64,000 nt of DNA from Weeksella virosa DSM 16922 (GTDB taxonomy: Bacteria; Bacteroidota; Bacteroidia; Flavobacteriales; Weeksellaceae), in the NCBI RefSeq assembly GCF_000189415.1, contig NC_015144.1:1722001-1786000 (forward strand). Reading direction: 5' to 3'. Shown piece after piece: positions 63,671-64,000 of the stretch. Every line of letters starts with the position of its first letter. Position 1 is the first letter of the stretch. The position numbers and the translations under genes are program-made. The notes beneath the pieces were generated by a model. That model saw nothing but the letters and a program-made list of their open reading frames with translations, made no database searches and had not been told where the DNA came from.

Positions 63671-64000
63671 GCGTCGTGTTTGAATAAATAACCAAATCCT
63701 TTTACCGTGAAAATAAATTTATCTTCGGTTTCTATTTTGTTGCGCAAATAAGAAATATACACATCTACAATATTGGTCTGATTATCGAATTGTATTCCCC
63801 AAACGGCATTCAGAATTTGCATTCGTGTGACGGTTTTATCTTTATTTTCAATGAGATAGAGAAGGAGTTTCATTTCGGTTGGAGAAAGATCAACTTCTTT
63901 TTGATTCACCGAAACTTTGTATTGATCATAATCGATGCTCAAACTCCCAAATTGTTGTAGGTTGGTAGTGGTTTCTATGAGGCGATTTGCTCTTCTTGTT
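63667..64000 (-). CDS. OmpR-family response regulator (CusR-like), N-terminal part outside window
   Basis: The frame is open to the window edge, so about 111 C-terminal residues are visible. They form a winged helix-turn-helix output domain: VNQKEVDLSPTEMKLLLYLIENKDKTVTRMQILNAVWG, then the recognition region NIVDVYISYLRNKIE and the wing FIFTVKGFGYLF. It overlaps the kinase start by 4 bases (ATGA), a typical two-component operon. No lesion is visible in the part present. Confidence 0.88.
   Translation of the reverse strand, partial: TRRANRLIETTTNLQQFGSLSIDYDQYKVSVNQKEVDLSPTEMKLLLYLIENKDKTVTRMQILNAVWGIQFDNQTNIVDVYISYLRNKIETEDKFIFTVKGFGYLFKHDA

Noticed and set aside
1-64000. CRISPR array, prophage, insertion sequence or defence island
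   Set aside because: No regularly spaced repeats, transposase, integrase or phage structural genes were seen; the tRNA-Gln pair has no flanking attachment-type duplication beyond the tRNA itself.

Overview
The window is an AT-rich stretch of a Bacteroidota chromosome, almost certainly a flavobacterium (Flavobacteriales, Weeksellaceae-like). Four things support this. Three secreted proteins end in type IX secretion (T9SS) sorting domains. Many genes carry the Bacteroidota -7 promoter box TAnnTTTG, and Shine-Dalgarno sequences are scarce. There is a START-domain / class IV aminotransferase / YqgE / HU / fmt / recQ neighbourhood of flavobacterial type. Finally, the response regulator of the sigma-54 activator class has no DNA-binding domain. 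I cannot name the species from sequence alone.

Layout. 1-5 kb: the end of an Omp85-type barrel protein, tex, a possible small RNA, a hotdog thioesterase and an RsmB/NOP-type rRNA methyltransferase. 5-13 kb: gcvP, a stand-alone hisE, an M48 protease, a divergent DCC-oxidoreductase/HTTM pair, a DUF2314 lipoprotein, a DUF4442 protein and a fatty-acid desaturase. 13-20 kb: a T9SS-secreted M12B-like protease, a dihydrolipoyl dehydrogenase, another T9SS protein and a frameshifted acyl-CoA synthetase. 20-30 kb: an NtrC-like regulator, a lipoprotein, a nucleoid-associated protein, a DUF6515 protein, START-like, aminotransferase IV, YqgE, PdxH, HU, Fmt and RecQ. 30-38 kb: oligopeptidase B with a secreted partner, a transaldolase-like aldolase, a Cof-type HAD phosphatase, TerC, an EamA permease and a T9SS protein. 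38-47 kb: a FabH-like synthase, a second dihydrolipoyl dehydrogenase, a pseudouridine synthase-tilS-dsbD operon, guaA and a dead xpt. 47-57 kb: two identical tRNA-Gln genes, an ECF sigma factor, an NlpC/P60 lipoprotein, an outer-membrane protein, a broken cytochrome c, aspS, an APC permease and an M28 peptidase. 57-64 kb: pepE, phnA and a decayed CusA/CusB/CusS/CusR metal-efflux locus.

Most of the window is ordinary housekeeping. The most notable feature is concentrated gene decay. The RND metal-efflux locus has two in-frame stops, several single-base frameshifts, an internal deletion of about 100 codons in the pump, a lost adaptor-pump stop codon, and a deletion that joins the sensor kinase to the adaptor and leaves no outer-membrane channel gene. 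Three other genes are also broken: xpt (start codon and reading frame), an acyl-CoA synthetase (two frameshifts) and a di-heme cytochrome (one frameshift). The roughly 50 surrounding genes read cleanly, so this looks like selective loss rather than uniformly poor sequence. Sequencing error remains possible for the single-base events.

No transposase, prophage, CRISPR array or defence island was seen, and I did not find a convincing new multi-gene system. The best candidates for new biology are a possible promoter-to-terminator small RNA (3113-3236), a class IV aminotransferase homologue that appears to lack its catalytic lysine, and several inverted-repeat structures in intergenic regions.
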